Assembly (NCBI RefSeq): GCF_003049725.1
Contig: NZ_QAGM01000006.1
Span: 1-64,000 of the forward strand
Reading direction: 5' to 3'
Source: Oceanimonas marisflavi
GTDB taxonomy: Bacteria > Pseudomonadota > Gammaproteobacteria > Enterobacterales > Aeromonadaceae
DNA length: 64,000 nucleotides
The translations under genes were made by a program, and so were the position numbers. Below are positions 26,041 to 36,170 of the stretch, in pieces (positions within the stretch are counted from its first letter, which is position 1; each line of letters opens with the position of its first letter). Below the pieces are notes generated by a model, which saw nothing but the letters and a program-made list of their open reading frames with translations, was not told the DNA's origin and searched no databases.

Positions 26041-26110
26041 TGGAGCGCGGGCAGCTTGCCCGCATATTGGCGCAAAGCGACAACCCTTTGAGCGCCTGCG
26101 GCGCTAATGC
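26041..26110. repeat. RAYT-associated repeat (family 1), head-only copy
   Basis: 70-base unit from tggagcgcgggcagct to gcgctaatgc, lacking the terminal aggctggcagcctgcgctcca segment and directly abutting the next copy. With 26111-26203 it forms a head-only plus full-length pair in the 322-base gap between proS and the RAYT gene. Confidence 0.88.
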
Positions 26111-26203
26111 TGGAGCGCGGGCAGCCTGCCCGCAATTTGGTGCGAAGCGGCAACCCTCTTTGAGCGCCTACGGCGCTTATGCAGGCTGGCAGCCTGCGCT
26201 CCA
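26111..26203. repeat. RAYT-associated repeat (family 1), full copy
   Basis: Full 93-base unit (tggagcgcgg... to ...cctgcgctcca), 70 bases upstream of the RAYT start codon. Confidence 0.9.
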
Positions 26204-26273
26204 CTAACACCGAAGCGGCAACCTTGCTTTCTCTTCTATACTCTTTGTTTTTATTCTCATCCCGGAGGCCGGA

Positions 26274-26882
26274 ATGAGCTTTGGTGAGCATTCCCGGGGT
26301 TATCTGCCTCACCTTGAAGGTGCCGAATATCAGGCTATCACCTACCGGCTGGCCGATTCCCTACCTCAGCAGGTGCTTGAACGGATCAGACAAGAACGAC
26401 ACCAGCCGACCAGAAAGCGCATAACTGAACAAGAGCTGGATCGTGGTTACGGTCAGTGCTGGCTGGCGAAGCCGGATATTGCAGCCATGGTCATCGGCAA
26501 CTGGCGTCATTTCGATGGTGTTCGCTACCAGTTACTGGCTTATGTGGTCATGCCCAATCATGTGCATGTGCTGATCAGGGTCTTTCCCGGCTTCCGCCTT
26601 TCCAGCATTGTACATGGCTGGAAGTCATATACCGCTCAGGTCATTGGCGCTCATATCATGCAATCGTCTGCAGCTCCCCGGGAAAGGATCTGGCAGCCGG
26701 AATACTGGGACCGATATATTCGGGATCAGGCGCATTTTGATCGGGTGGTGGAATATATTCACCGGAACCCGGTTAAGGCCGGTCTGGTAGCTCATGAAAA
26801 AGACTGGCGTTGGAGCAGTGCATACGAAGATGGAGCGCGGGCAGCTTGCCCGCTTATTGGCGCGAAGCGGCAACCCTCTTGA
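26274..26882 (+). CDS. REP-associated tyrosine transposase (RAYT, Y1_Tnp)
   Basis: HUH single-strand transposase related to IS200/IS605 TnpA, of the domesticated type that acts on REP/BIME palindromes. The HUH metal motif is MPNHVHVLI (about residue 90); the likely catalytic tyrosine is in EYWDRYIRD (about 145), followed by VEYIHRNPVKAGLV and WRWSSA, all RAYT signatures. 202 residues. ATG at 26274 has a ggagg site 7 bases upstream. It is flanked on both sides by the family-1 repeat, its probable substrate. The last 17 residues are encoded by the downstream repeat copy, which supplies the stop codon. Confidence 0.93.
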   Translation: MSFGEHSRGYLPHLEGAEYQAITYRLADSLPQQVLERIRQERHQPTRKRITEQELDRGYGQCWLAKPDIAAMVIGNWRHFDGVRYQLLAYVVMPNHVHVLIRVFPGFRLSSIVHGWKSYTAQVIGAHIMQSSAAPRERIWQPEYWDRYIRDQAHFDRVVEYIHRNPVKAGLVAHEKDWRWSSAYEDGARAACPLIGAKRQPS

Positions 26883-26924
26883 GCGTCCTGCGGCCGCTAA
26901 TGCAGGCTGGCAGCCTGCGCTCCA
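26831..26924. repeat. RAYT-associated repeat (family 1), full copy overlapping the RAYT 3' end
   Basis: Full unit whose first 52 bases are translated as the RAYT C-terminus (GARAACPLIGAKRQPS) with the stop at 26880-26882. Confidence 0.9.
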
Positions 26925-26941
26925 CCTGCACCTTGCACCTC

Positions 26942-27013
26942 TGGAGCGCGGGCAGCTTGCCCGCTTATTGGCGCGAAGCGCCAACCCTTTGAGCGCCCTT
27001 CGGCCGCTAATGC
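26942..27013. repeat. RAYT-associated repeat (family 1), head-only copy
   Basis: Truncated unit ending in ctaatgc and abutting the next full copy, repeating the head-only plus full arrangement seen upstream of the RAYT gene. Confidence 0.88.
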
Positions 27014-27107
27014 TGGAGCGCGGACAGCCTGCCCGCATTTTGACGCGAAGCGGCAACCCCTTTGAGCGTCCTTCAGCCGCTAATGCAGGCTGGCAGCCTG
27101 CGCTCCA
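27014..27107. repeat. RAYT-associated repeat (family 1), full copy overlapping the GGDEF-EAL gene
   Basis: Full unit whose terminal part is translated on the minus strand as the last residues (GAQAASLH) and TAG stop of the GGDEF-EAL gene. Confidence 0.9.
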
Positions 27108-29383
27108 TGTTCAAACATGGCCTCTACGCTGCTGGCGGGCTCGGGGCGGGCCAGCAGGTAACCCTGATAAAGCTGGCAGCCGTGCTGGTGCAGCAGTTGT
27201 CGCTGGGCGTCGGTTTCCACGCCTTCCGCTATCACTTCCAGTTTCAGGCTGCGGGCCATGGCCACAATGGCCTTGATGATATTCAGGCTGTTGCCGTCGT
27301 CTGGCAGAACACTCACAAAGGACTGGTCAATTTTAAGCTGATCCAGGGGCAGTTTCTGCAAATACAGCAGGGAGGAATAGCCGGTGCCAAAGTCATCGAT
27401 GGCGAAGCGCACGCCGTGCTGCTTGAGAATGTGCATGCGCTCTATGGCCGTGGAAATGTCGTTCAGCAGCATGGACTCGGTAATTTCCAGCTTGATGCAG
27501 GCCGGATCCACACCGGTTTGTTCAAATATTCCCAGCACGTCTTCGATAAATCCCGGCTGATACAGGCGGGTGGCGCCAATGTTGACGGACAGGCTGAAAT
27601 CACGAAAAACGGACAGCCGCGCCCAGGCGGCCATTTGCCGGCAGGCGCAGGCCAGGATCATGCGATCGATGCGGTTCATCAGGCCGGCGGCACTGGCCAC
27701 CTCAATAAAGGCGCCGGGGGCCAGTATGCCCCGCTCGGGATGGTGCCAGCGCGCCAGCGCCTCGGCGCCGATCATATTGCCCCGGTAGTCGAACTGGGGC
27801 TGAAAATAAGGCTGAAATTCTTCGGCCTCGAGGCCGCGCACTATGTCTTCTTCCAGTCGCAACCGCTGCGCCACCGCTTCCTGCATATGCGGATCGAAAA
27901 AGCGCAGTTTGCCCTTGCCGCTCTTTTTGGCCTCATACATGGCCAGCTCGGCCTGCTGCACCAGCTCGGCGGGCGACAGCTCGCGATTTTCCAGCAGCAC
28001 CAGCCCCATGCTGGCGCCACACCGGAGAACGCGGCCTTCATGAGTGTAAGGCTTTTCCAGCAACGCCAGCAGGCGCTGGCTGGTGTGCTCCAGCCGGGCG
28101 GCGGCACGGGTGCGGTCTGCCGGCAGGCCGGTGAGCAGCACCACAAATTCATCGCCCCCCAGCCGGGCCACCATGTCCTGCTCCCGCAATGACTGCTGCA
28201 GCCGCTGGGCAACCTGTGTGAGCAGCTCGTCACCTGTCTGCAGACCCCAGAGGTCGTTAATGTGCTTGAAATTGTCGAGATCGATAAAGACAAGGCCGGC
28301 GCCGGCATTGCTCTCACTGATCTGATACTGCCGAATGCACTCGTTAAGCTGGCGGCGGTTGGGCAGACCGGTAACGCCATCGTAAAAGGCCAGATGATTG
28401 ATGCGCTCGGCGTCTTCCTTGCGCTGGGTTATATCGCTCATGGACGCCACATAATGGCTTATTTTTCCCTGCTCATTACGCACCGCGCTGATGGACATCC
28501 ACTGGTGATAAAGCTGGCCGGACTTGCGCCTGTTGCAGATTTCCCCCTGCCAATGATCCTGCTCGCGGATGGAGTGCCACATTTGCCGGTAAAAGGCCGC
28601 GTCGTGCTGACCAGAGCTGAACAATGCCGGGGTTTTTCCGATCACTTCCTCGGCGCTGTAGCCGGTAATATCGGTAAAGGCCCGGTTTACCCGCAAAATC
28701 CGGTTTTGGGCATCGGTCACCAGTATGCCGTCAAAGCCCTCAAAGGCCACCGCCGCAATGCGCAGATCGGTCTCGTTGTACTGCCGTTGCTCGGCATCCT
28801 TCAGTATTTGTGCCAGCCCCAGGGTGAGCGGCACCCCTACCAGCAGGTAAGGCCAGCTGAAGTCGGGCATCATGACTCGTTCCGCCGGGGTTATCAGCAT
28901 CGCAAGCCATATCAGGCCGGTAGCATAGATCAACACTACCACCGGCAGCAGATGCAATGGGCGCAGCTGCCACCAGCCCCGGCTGATGCCATGGCGAAAG
29001 CCCAACCCCAGGGTCAGCGCAAGGATCATATTAAATACACCGCTCGGGGCACCGTCTCCGCCAACCCAGAACCGGAATGCCCCGGCCAGCAAAGTGGCCA
29101 GAGCGCCGGCAACCGGGCCGCCAAACAACCCGGCCACAAACAGCACACCGTCGCGCATATCCAGCAGCACGCCGGGAGCCACGGTAAAGGGGAACAGCAT
29201 GCAGACAATGGCCGCCAGGCCAAACCAAAAGCCGGAGGCCACCACAAGCAGCCGGGGATGATACCAGCCCTTGCGGACATTCAGTGTCAGCACCCAGCTC
29301 ATGGCCAGCAAAATAATGGCTTGTTGAATAACGCTAATCAGCATGAATTTAAAAAGGAGTAGCGGGAAATAAATATTATTCAT
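27080..29383 (-). CDS. Membrane GGDEF-EAL protein with 5TM and PAS domains
   Basis: Predicted cyclic di-GMP enzyme of the inner membrane (767 residues). Domains in order: 5TMR-LytS-type membrane sensor (about 1-200, containing RDGVLFVAGLFGGPVAG), PAS (about 205-325), GGDEF (about 330-495) and EAL (about 505-760). The active site GGDEF is intact in ARLGGDEFVVLL, with an inhibitory RxxD (REQD) five residues before it. The EAL domain has EALARW, EITES, DDFGTGYSSL, KIDQSFV and AEGVET, so phosphodiesterase residues look intact. Both activities are possible and the net one is unknown. The last residues and stop codon derive from a family-1 repeat. Confidence 0.94.
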   Translation of the reverse strand: MNNIYFPLLLFKFMLISVIQQAIILLAMSWVLTLNVRKGWYHPRLLVVASGFWFGLAAIVCMLFPFTVAPGVLLDMRDGVLFVAGLFGGPVAGALATLLAGAFRFWVGGDGAPSGVFNMILALTLGLGFRHGISRGWWQLRPLHLLPVVVLIYATGLIWLAMLITPAERVMMPDFSWPYLLVGVPLTLGLAQILKDAEQRQYNETDLRIAAVAFEGFDGILVTDAQNRILRVNRAFTDITGYSAEEVIGKTPALFSSGQHDAAFYRQMWHSIREQDHWQGEICNRRKSGQLYHQWMSISAVRNEQGKISHYVASMSDITQRKEDAERINHLAFYDGVTGLPNRRQLNECIRQYQISESNAGAGLVFIDLDNFKHINDLWGLQTGDELLTQVAQRLQQSLREQDMVARLGGDEFVVLLTGLPADRTRAAARLEHTSQRLLALLEKPYTHEGRVLRCGASMGLVLLENRELSPAELVQQAELAMYEAKKSGKGKLRFFDPHMQEAVAQRLRLEEDIVRGLEAEEFQPYFQPQFDYRGNMIGAEALARWHHPERGILAPGAFIEVASAAGLMNRIDRMILACACRQMAAWARLSVFRDFSLSVNIGATRLYQPGFIEDVLGIFEQTGVDPACIKLEITESMLLNDISTAIERMHILKQHGVRFAIDDFGTGYSSLLYLQKLPLDQLKIDQSFVSVLPDDGNSLNIIKAIVAMARSLKLEVIAEGVETDAQRQLLHQHGCQLYQGYLLARPEPASSVEAMFEHGAQAASLH

Positions 29384-29510
29384 TCACCGCCCTATCTGCC
29401 CCGCGTTGTGTTGGATTTATGGGTTATTTGAATAAGGCCAGTGTATCAGAGGGAGGAACAAGGCGTAACAAGTCCCGTTCGAGACTATTGTGGTTTATAC
29501 GTAGAAAAAC

Positions 29511-29524
29511 TTGACGCAAGTCAA
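29511..29524. promoter_or_regulatory. Candidate FNR/ANR-type binding site
   Basis: TTGACGCAAGTCAA matches the FNR-family consensus TTGAY-N4-RTCAA exactly and extends to a perfect 6-4-6 palindrome. It is in the 241-base divergent gap between the GGDEF-EAL gene and the Yip1-family gene, 100 bases before the latter. No convincing -10 sequence at class II distance was found. Confidence 0.5.
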
Positions 29525-29624
29525 GGCGTGACCAATAACTAATCAGAGGCGAAACAAACAACCGCGTTTCAACTCACACCGGCTGGCAGCCGGCCGGCTT
29601 TGCAACATTTGGGGGAAAAGAGCC

Positions 29625-30224
29625 ATGCTTCTGAATCATATCTGGGGTCTGTATGCCCACCCCAAGGATGAGTGGCATACCATAGACGATCACCACGAAA
29701 GCCTGTCTTACAGCCTTACGCATCTGGCGTTTATCGCCCTTATTCCATCGGTATGCACCTTTATTTCGGCCACCATGATCGGCTGGACCTTTGGTACCCA
29801 GAACACCATCATGATGACCACGGGCAGTGCGCTGGTGATGTCGGTGGGCATGTATTTCACCCTGATTGGCGGCGTGTTTGCCCTCGCCTACCTTACCTTC
29901 TGGATGGCCAAGACCTTTGGCGCCAGCCCCACCTTTACCCAGAGCATGGAGCTGGCCGCCTATACCGCCACCCCCCTGTTTATGACCGGACTGGCGGTGC
30001 TCTACCCCGAGCCGGTGTTTCTGATGATGGTGGGCCTGGCGGGCCTGGCCTATTCGGTCTACCTGCTCTATTCGGGCGTGCCCATTATCATGCACATTCC
30101 TGAAGAGCGCGGCTTTATTTATGCCAGCTCGGTGGTGACCTGCGGGCTTATTCTGCTGGTGTGCATTATGGTCGGCTCGGTGATTGTATGGAGCTGGGGC
30201 ATAGGGCCGGTGTATACCTATTAA
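29625..30224 (+). CDS. Yip1-family inner-membrane protein
   Basis: 199-residue membrane protein with five hydrophobic segments (about 33-55, 68-90, 95-115, 122-150 and 165-190) and the Yip1-domain N-terminus HIWGLYAHPKDEWHTID. Bacterial members such as YohC have no established function. ATG at 29625 preceded by gggggaaaagagcc. Transcribed alone, with an FNR-like palindrome upstream and a strong terminator downstream, so oxygen-responsive expression is possible. Confidence 0.88.
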   Translation: MLLNHIWGLYAHPKDEWHTIDDHHESLSYSLTHLAFIALIPSVCTFISATMIGWTFGTQNTIMMTTGSALVMSVGMYFTLIGGVFALAYLTFWMAKTFGASPTFTQSMELAAYTATPLFMTGLAVLYPEPVFLMMVGLAGLAYSVYLLYSGVPIIMHIPEERGFIYASSVVTCGLILLVCIMVGSVIVWSWGIGPVYTY

Positions 30225-30242
30225 CATGGAACGCAAGACGTG

Positions 30243-30272
30243 AAAAAGCCGGGGATGTCCCCGGCTTTTTTT
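30243..30272 (+). terminator. Rho-independent terminator after the Yip1-family gene
   Basis: aaaaagccgggga-tg-tccccggctttttt: a near-perfect GC-rich stem followed by a run of seven T. The A-rich left side allows function for purF on the other strand as well. Confidence 0.92.
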
Positions 30273-30282
30273 ATGGAGGGCT

Positions 30283-30365
30283 GTAGGTTGGAATGAGCAT
30301 CGCGAATTCCAACATTCCGCAGTCGCCTGCGTTTGTTGCGATTCGCTCCGCTCATCACAACCTAC
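30283..30365. repeat. GTAGGTTG palindromic repeat (family 4), 83-bp full copy
   Basis: 83-base element with inverted ends gtaggttg...caacctac and inner arms gaatgagc/gctcatc and cgaattc/gattcg. It lies between the convergent Yip1-family gene and purF. Two other full copies in the window have the same length. Confidence 0.9.
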
Positions 30366-30381
30366 TCTTTGCCTTGGCTCG

Positions 30382-31902
30382 TTACGACTGGCCTTCGTTG
30401 TACATTTCCAGGTGGCTGTTGTCGATGCTGTCTTTCTGGCGGGCGGCGTCGTTGCGCTGGGAGTTGAGCGCGTCCAGGTATTCCTGGTTCACATCCTTGG
30501 TCACGTACTCACCGGTGAACACCGAGGTTTCAAAGCGGCGCAGCTCGGGGTTGAAGTGACGCACGGCGTCTTCCAGATCTTCCAGCTCCTGGAAGATCAG
30601 GCCGTCGGCGCCGATCAGCTTGCAGATCTCTTCCGACTCACGGCCGTAGGCGATCAGCTCGTTGGCCGAGGGCATGTCGATGCCGTAAACGTTGGGGAAA
30701 CGGATTTCCGGGGCGGCAGAAGCAAAATACACTTTTTTGGCGCCGGCATCCCGGGCCATTTCGATGATCTGCTCGGAGGTGGTGCCACGCACGATGGAAT
30801 CGTCCACCAGCAACACGTTCTTGCCGGCAAACTCCGACGGAATGGCGTTGAGCTTGCGGCGCACCGACTGGCGGCGCTGCTGCTGGCCGGGCATGATGAA
30901 AGTACGGCCGATATAGCGGTTCTTCACAAAGCCCTGACGGTAAGGCAGCTGCAGGTTGTGGGCGATCTCCAGGGCGATGTCGCAGGAGGTTTCCGGAATG
31001 GGAATGACCACATCGATGTTGAGATCTTCCCACTCCCGGGCAATTTTGGCGCCCAGCTTCTGACCCATGCGCACACGGGCGGCATACACAGACACCTTGT
31101 CGATAAAGGAGTCCGGGCGGGCAAAATACACGTATTCAAAAATACAGGAGTGATGCTGAGGCTCGGCGGCACACTGCTGGGTAAACAGCTCGCCCTGCTC
31201 GGTGACGTAAACCGCTTCACCCGGCGCCACATCGCGAATGAGCTCAAAGCCTACCGCATCCAGGGCCACGCTCTCGGACGCCACCATATATTCGGTGCTG
31301 CCGTCTTCGGCATCACGCTTGCCCAGCACCAGCGGACGAATGCCGTTGGGATCGCGGAATGACACCATGCCGTGGCCGATGATCACCGCCACGGCGGCAT
31401 AGGCGCCGCGCACCTTCTTGTGCACCTCGGTAATGGCGGCGAAGACATGCTCCGGCTCCAGGTGCAGTTTCTGGGTCTGCTGATCCAGCTCGTGGGCCAG
31501 CACGTTGATCAGCACTTCCGAGTCGGAGGTGGTGTTGATATGGCGGCGGGCCACCCGGAACTGCTCTTCCTTCAGCTCGTCGGCGTTGGTCAGGTTGCCG
31601 TTGTGGGCCAGAGCAATACCAAAGGGAGAGTTCACATAAAAGGGCTGGGCCTGGGCAACACTGCTGCTGCCGGCGGTGGGATAGCGAACGTGGCCGATGC
31701 CGACGTTACCGATAAGGCGCTCCATGTGGCGCTCTTCAAACACATCCCGCACCAGGCCGTTGGCCTTGCGCTGACGGAAGGTGTCACCGGAAATGGTGAC
31801 GATGCCGGCGGCATCCTGTCCTCTGTGCTGAAGTACCGTAAGCGCGTCGTACAGCGCCTGGTTGACCGGGGTCGTACCTTGAATACCGACTATCCCACAC
31901 AT
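30382..31902 (-). CDS. purF: Amidophosphoribosyltransferase
   Basis: First step of purine synthesis: transfers glutamine amide nitrogen to PRPP. The start is the ATG giving MCGIVGI, because Cys2 must become the N-terminal nucleophile; an in-frame ATG six bases upstream would bury it. The N-terminal Ntn glutaminase domain (about 1-240) includes [12 protein letters not shown] and the C-terminal PRTase domain has [13 protein letters not shown]. 506 residues, normal. Follows cvpA with a 20-base gap, the usual cvpA-purF operon; a PurR site was not identified. Confidence 0.97.
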   Translation of the reverse strand: MCGIVGIQGTTPVNQALYDALTVLQHRGQDAAGIVTISGDTFRQRKANGLVRDVFEERHMERLIGNVGIGHVRYPTAGSSSVAQAQPFYVNSPFGIALAHNGNLTNADELKEEQFRVARRHINTTSDSEVLINVLAHELDQQTQKLHLEPEHVFAAITEVHKKVRGAYAAVAVIIGHGMVSFRDPNGIRPLVLGKRDAEDGSTEYMVASESVALDAVGFELIRDVAPGEAVYVTEQGELFTQQCAAEPQHHSCIFEYVYFARPDSFIDKVSVYAARVRMGQKLGAKIAREWEDLNIDVVIPIPETSCDIALEIAHNLQLPYRQGFVKNRYIGRTFIMPGQQQRRQSVRRKLNAIPSEFAGKNVLLVDDSIVRGTTSEQIIEMARDAGAKKVYFASAAPEIRFPNVYGIDMPSANELIAYGRESEEICKLIGADGLIFQELEDLEDAVRHFNPELRRFETSVFTGEYVTKDVNQEYLDALNSQRNDAARQKDSIDNSHLEMYNEGQS

Positions 31903-31922
31903 GTCCAAATTTCCTCGAATTA

Positions 31923-32411
31923 CTATAGCTTGGGGGGTAAAAAGCTGGATGAATTCTGCAGCATATTAAAAAACCACTGTATCACGATTCCGAACTCGGG
32001 AATGAGCACCGACTCTTTCCACCACAGGCTGTGTGAAAAAGCGGTCATGGTATCGGTGAACAGCAGCAGCGCAGCGACGATAAACACGCCACGCACGGCG
32101 CCAAAACAGACGCCCAGCACCCGGTCGGTACCCGACAGGCCGGTGCGGGTGACCAGCTCGCCGATGATGTAGTTGACCAGGGCGCCCAGGATAAGGGTGA
32201 GCACAAACAGAATGGCAATGGCGGCGCCATTGCGGAACAGCGGGTCGGAGAGTTCGAGAAACACCGCCAGATCGGCGTAGAAACGGCTGGCAACAAAGAA
32301 GGCGGCCACCCAGGTGGCGAGCGACATGGCTTCCTTGACGAAGCCCCGGACCAGGCTGATGAGCGCCGACAGGCCGATAATGCCGAGTATTACGTAATCT
32401 ATCCAAACCAT
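31923..32411 (-). CDS. cvpA: CvpA family membrane protein
   Basis: Inner-membrane protein of 162 residues, the length of E. coli CvpA, with four hydrophobic segments and the conserved N-terminus [20 protein letters not shown] (20 residues) followed by [14 protein letters not shown]. Originally linked to colicin V production; its role is still debated. Forms the cvpA-purF unit. Two adjacent ATG codons (32414, 32411) are possible starts after AGGAGG; the longer open frame to 32501 is not supported by homology. Confidence 0.92.
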   Translation of the reverse strand: MVWIDYVILGIIGLSALISLVRGFVKEAMSLATWVAAFFVASRFYADLAVFLELSDPLFRNGAAIAILFVLTLILGALVNYIIGELVTRTGLSGTDRVLGVCFGAVRGVFIVAALLLFTDTMTAFSHSLWWKESVLIPEFGIVIQWFFNMLQNSSSFLPPKL

Positions 32412-32549
32412 CATGTTAGTGCCGGAGCCCTCCTGATTGCCGCGCATTCTACCAAACCCGCATGCCAAAAGGCGAAGAAAAAGCGGATAAAGTTCATTCA
32501 AGGTGAAATTATCGGGGCGAAAGGAAGGGATTAGGGATGAGGGAGCGGC

Positions 32550-32584
32550 GTAGGTTGGCGATGAGCGCAGCGAATCCCAACATT
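32550..32584. repeat. Family 4 repeat, half copy
   Basis: Left half of the GTAGGTTG element (gtaggttggcgatgagcgcag...), the first of three different repeat families packed into 131 bases between cvpA and serS. Confidence 0.8.
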
Positions 32585-32608
32585 TGAACCGGCGGCGCTG
32601 ATGTTAAC

Positions 32609-32650
32609 GGCCTGCTGCGCAGGCCCTGCCGACTAAAGTGGCAGCTACAA
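32609..32650. repeat. TAAAG palindromic repeat (family 2), right half
   Basis: Right half of the family-2 element (ggcctgctgcgcaggccctgcc, then actaaagtggcagctacaa), directly abutting a family-3 palindrome. Confidence 0.82.
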
Positions 32651-32680
32651 CTCGCTCCCACGCCGGAGCGTGGGAGCGAG
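32651..32680. repeat. GTGGGAGCG palindrome (family 3)
   Basis: Perfect hairpin: 13-base stem ctcgctcccacgc / gcgtgggagcgag with loop cgga, 15 bases beyond the serS stop. It could end or stabilise the serS transcript although no T-run follows. Confidence 0.9.
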
Positions 32681-32694
32681 GGCGAGAGGGTATA

Positions 32695-33996
<1,302 letters not shown>

Positions 33997-34103
33997 TTAC
34001 CTTAAATTCGTGTGATGCGTTTGCACGCGAGAGATTAAAGTCGGTTCGGGCCACAGTTTATCAGCATCCTCGCCGGCGGGCCAAGGCGAGCGGGCCGGTC
34101 TGG

Positions 34104-35435
34104 CTACCGCTTGTTGCCGGCCTGCTGGTCCAGCTTGTTGAGGTAGTCGAGCTTGGCCTGGATCTTCTGCTCAAAGCCGCGCTCATTGGGGACGTAATAA
34201 CGCCGCCCGGCCATGGCCTCGGGCAGATAGGTCTCGCCGGCGGCGTAGGCGCCGGGCTCGTTGTGAGCGTAACGATACTCGGCGCCGTGGCCCAGCTCTT
34301 TCATCAGTTTGGTGGGGGCGTTGCGCAGGTGCACCGGCACCTCGAAGTCGGGCAGCTCTCGGGCGTCCTTCAGCGCCGCCTTCCAGGCGGTGTACAGGGC
34401 GTTGCTCTTGGGCGCGCAGGCCAGATAGACAATGGCCTGGGCAATGGCCCGCTCCCCTTCCGCCGGGCCCACCCGGGTAAAGCAGTCCCAGGCCGCCAGG
34501 GCCACGTCCATGGCTTTTGGGTCGGCCAGGCCGATGTCTTCCGAGGCAATGGCCAGCAGCCGGCGGGCAATATAGAGGGGATCACAGCCGGCGGTGATCA
34601 TGCGCGCATACCAGTAAAGGCCGGCATCGGGGCTGGAGCCACGAATGGACTTGTGAATGGCGGAGATCAGGTCGTAATAAAGGTCACCCTGATTATCGAA
34701 GCGGGCCAGCCGCTCCCCGGTCACTTCCGCCAGCAGGGATTTGTCGATACGGCGGACGCCGTTGTGCTCCTCGGCCATGTCCGCCAGCAGCTCGAGGTAG
34801 TTGAGCGCCTTGCGGCCATCGCCGTCCACCAACTCGGCCAAGGCCCGCTGTACGCCCTCGGCCAGCTCAATGCCCTGCCCCGCCAGACCGCGCTCGTCGT
34901 TGAGGGCCTGTTCGATCATGGCTTCCACATCAGCGGTTTCGAGGCGCTTGAGCAGGTAGACCCGGGCCCGGGACAGCAGGGCGTTGTTCAGTTCAAAGGA
35001 CGGGTTTTCGGTAGTGGCACCGATAAAGGTGACGGTGCCGTCCTCGATATGGGGCAGAAAGGCATCCTGCTGGGACTTGTTGAAGCGGTGCACCTCGTCC
35101 ACAAACAGAATGGTGCGTCGGCCGGCCAGCTTGTGCTCCCGGGCCCGCTCGATGGCGGCGCGAATCTCCTTCACCCCGGAAGTGACCGCCGACACCCGCT
35201 CCACCTGGGCGTCGCAGTAGTGAGCCGCCAGCTCCGCCAGGGTGGTCTTGCCGGTGCCCGGCGGCCCCCACAAAATCATGGAATGGCAGTGACCGCTTTC
35301 AAGCGCCCGGCGCAGCGGCTTGCCCGGCCCCAGAATATGCTGCTGGCCCAGATATTGCTCTATGCGTTCCGGGCGCATGCGCGCCGCCAGCGGGCGAAAG
35401 TCGTCCTGTTCAAAGTCCAGGCTCAGGGTACTCAT
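34104..35435 (-). CDS. rarA: Replication-associated recombination protein A (AAA+ ATPase)
   Basis: RarA/MgsA acts at stalled replication forks with SSB and RecA. The clamp-loader-like AAA+ core has Walker [13 protein letters not shown], Walker [17 protein letters not shown] and sensor 1 [13 protein letters not shown]; the C-terminal part forms the tetramerisation and MgsA domains. 443 residues (E. coli 447). Lies between lolA and serS with the usual orientation. Confidence 0.96.
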   Translation of the reverse strand: MSTLSLDFEQDDFRPLAARMRPERIEQYLGQQHILGPGKPLRRALESGHCHSMILWGPPGTGKTTLAELAAHYCDAQVERVSAVTSGVKEIRAAIERAREHKLAGRRTILFVDEVHRFNKSQQDAFLPHIEDGTVTFIGATTENPSFELNNALLSRARVYLLKRLETADVEAMIEQALNDERGLAGQGIELAEGVQRALAELVDGDGRKALNYLELLADMAEEHNGVRRIDKSLLAEVTGERLARFDNQGDLYYDLISAIHKSIRGSSPDAGLYWYARMITAGCDPLYIARRLLAIASEDIGLADPKAMDVALAAWDCFTRVGPAEGERAIAQAIVYLACAPKSNALYTAWKAALKDARELPDFEVPVHLRNAPTKLMKELGHGAEYRYAHNEPGAYAAGETYLPEAMAGRRYYVPNERGFEQKIQAKLDYLNKLDQQAGNKR

Positions 35436-35467
35436 GTTATCTCATCTCGTTGGACACTCTGTTGACC

Positions 35468-35550
35468 GTAGGTTGCCGATGAGCACCGCGAATCGCAACA
35501 TGTCGCAGCCGGCTGGGTGTTGGAATTCGCGGTACTCATTCACAACCTAC
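35468..35550. repeat. Family 4 repeat, 83-bp full copy
   Basis: Inverted ends gtaggttg...caacctac, with an inner part diverged from the other copies (ggtactcattcacaacctac). Fills most of the 123-base gap between lolA and rarA, so the two genes may not be strictly co-transcribed. Confidence 0.88.
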
Positions 35551-35558
35551 TTCGTTTC

Positions 35559-36167
35559 TTACCGCTGATCGTCCACCATGACTCCCGGCGGCGGGGTAAA
35601 GCGAAAGGCACTGGCGGCAAGCTCCGGGCTGGTGTTGAACCGGCTCAGGGTAAACTCGCTGCGCTGGCCGCCGGACTCCACCACGGTAAAGCGTGACAAG
35701 CGGCCCCGGGCATCAAAGCGCAGGCTAAAGCGCTGTATCAGCTCCGCCGGATCCTTGCTGGCCACCACATAGCTGCTGCCCTGCTGGCTGACCCGGTAAT
35801 TCTGCCAGCGGGACTGGTCGCCGCCGGAGATCAGCAGAAACGGCGTGTTTCGCACCGCCTCGGCCAGGGGCACTATGCTTACCTGCTCCACAAAGGGGTC
35901 ATACATCCACACATCGGTGCCGTCGGAGACGATCAGGCTCTCGTCGGGCGAGATGGTGTGCCAGCGAAAGCGGTCGGGCCGGGCCAGCTGCATGCTGCCC
36001 TCGGCAGTCTGCATGGGGGCGCCGCTTTCGTCATAGACCTGCTGGCTGAAGTCGGCGGAAAACCGCCCCAGGGCCGACAGCTTTTGCTGCAGATCGCTCG
36101 CCGCATCGGCCAGCACCTGGGTGCTGGTGGCCCACAACATCAGTCCTGCTGTTATCAATTTTTTCAT
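35559..36167 (-). CDS. lolA: Outer-membrane lipoprotein carrier protein LolA
   Basis: Periplasmic chaperone that takes lipoproteins from LolCDE and hands them to LolB. A Sec signal peptide (about residues 1-20, MKKLITAGLMLWATSTQVLA) is followed by the mature start DAASDLQQKL and an unclosed beta-barrel domain with FSADFSQQVYDESG, RPDRFRWHTISPDES and LSRFNTSPELAASAFRFTPP (each within family positions). 202 residues. Starts 3 bases after the ftsK stop. Confidence 0.96.
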   Translation of the reverse strand: MKKLITAGLMLWATSTQVLADAASDLQQKLSALGRFSADFSQQVYDESGAPMQTAEGSMQLARPDRFRWHTISPDESLIVSDGTDVWMYDPFVEQVSIVPLAEAVRNTPFLLISGGDQSRWQNYRVSQQGSSYVVASKDPAELIQRFSLRFDARGRLSRFTVVESGGQRSEFTLSRFNTSPELAASAFRFTPPPGVMVDDQR

Positions 36168-36170
36168 GGT

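Noticed and set aside
25952-26083. N-terminal extension of proS
   Set aside because: Family alignment starts at MRTSQYLL; the upstream residues are translated repeat and leader DNA.
26041-27107. Closely spaced repeats considered as a CRISPR array
   Set aside because: Units are 70-95 bases, directly abutting or flanking a gene, internally palindromic and without unique spacers of constant length; they fit RAYT-associated repeats.
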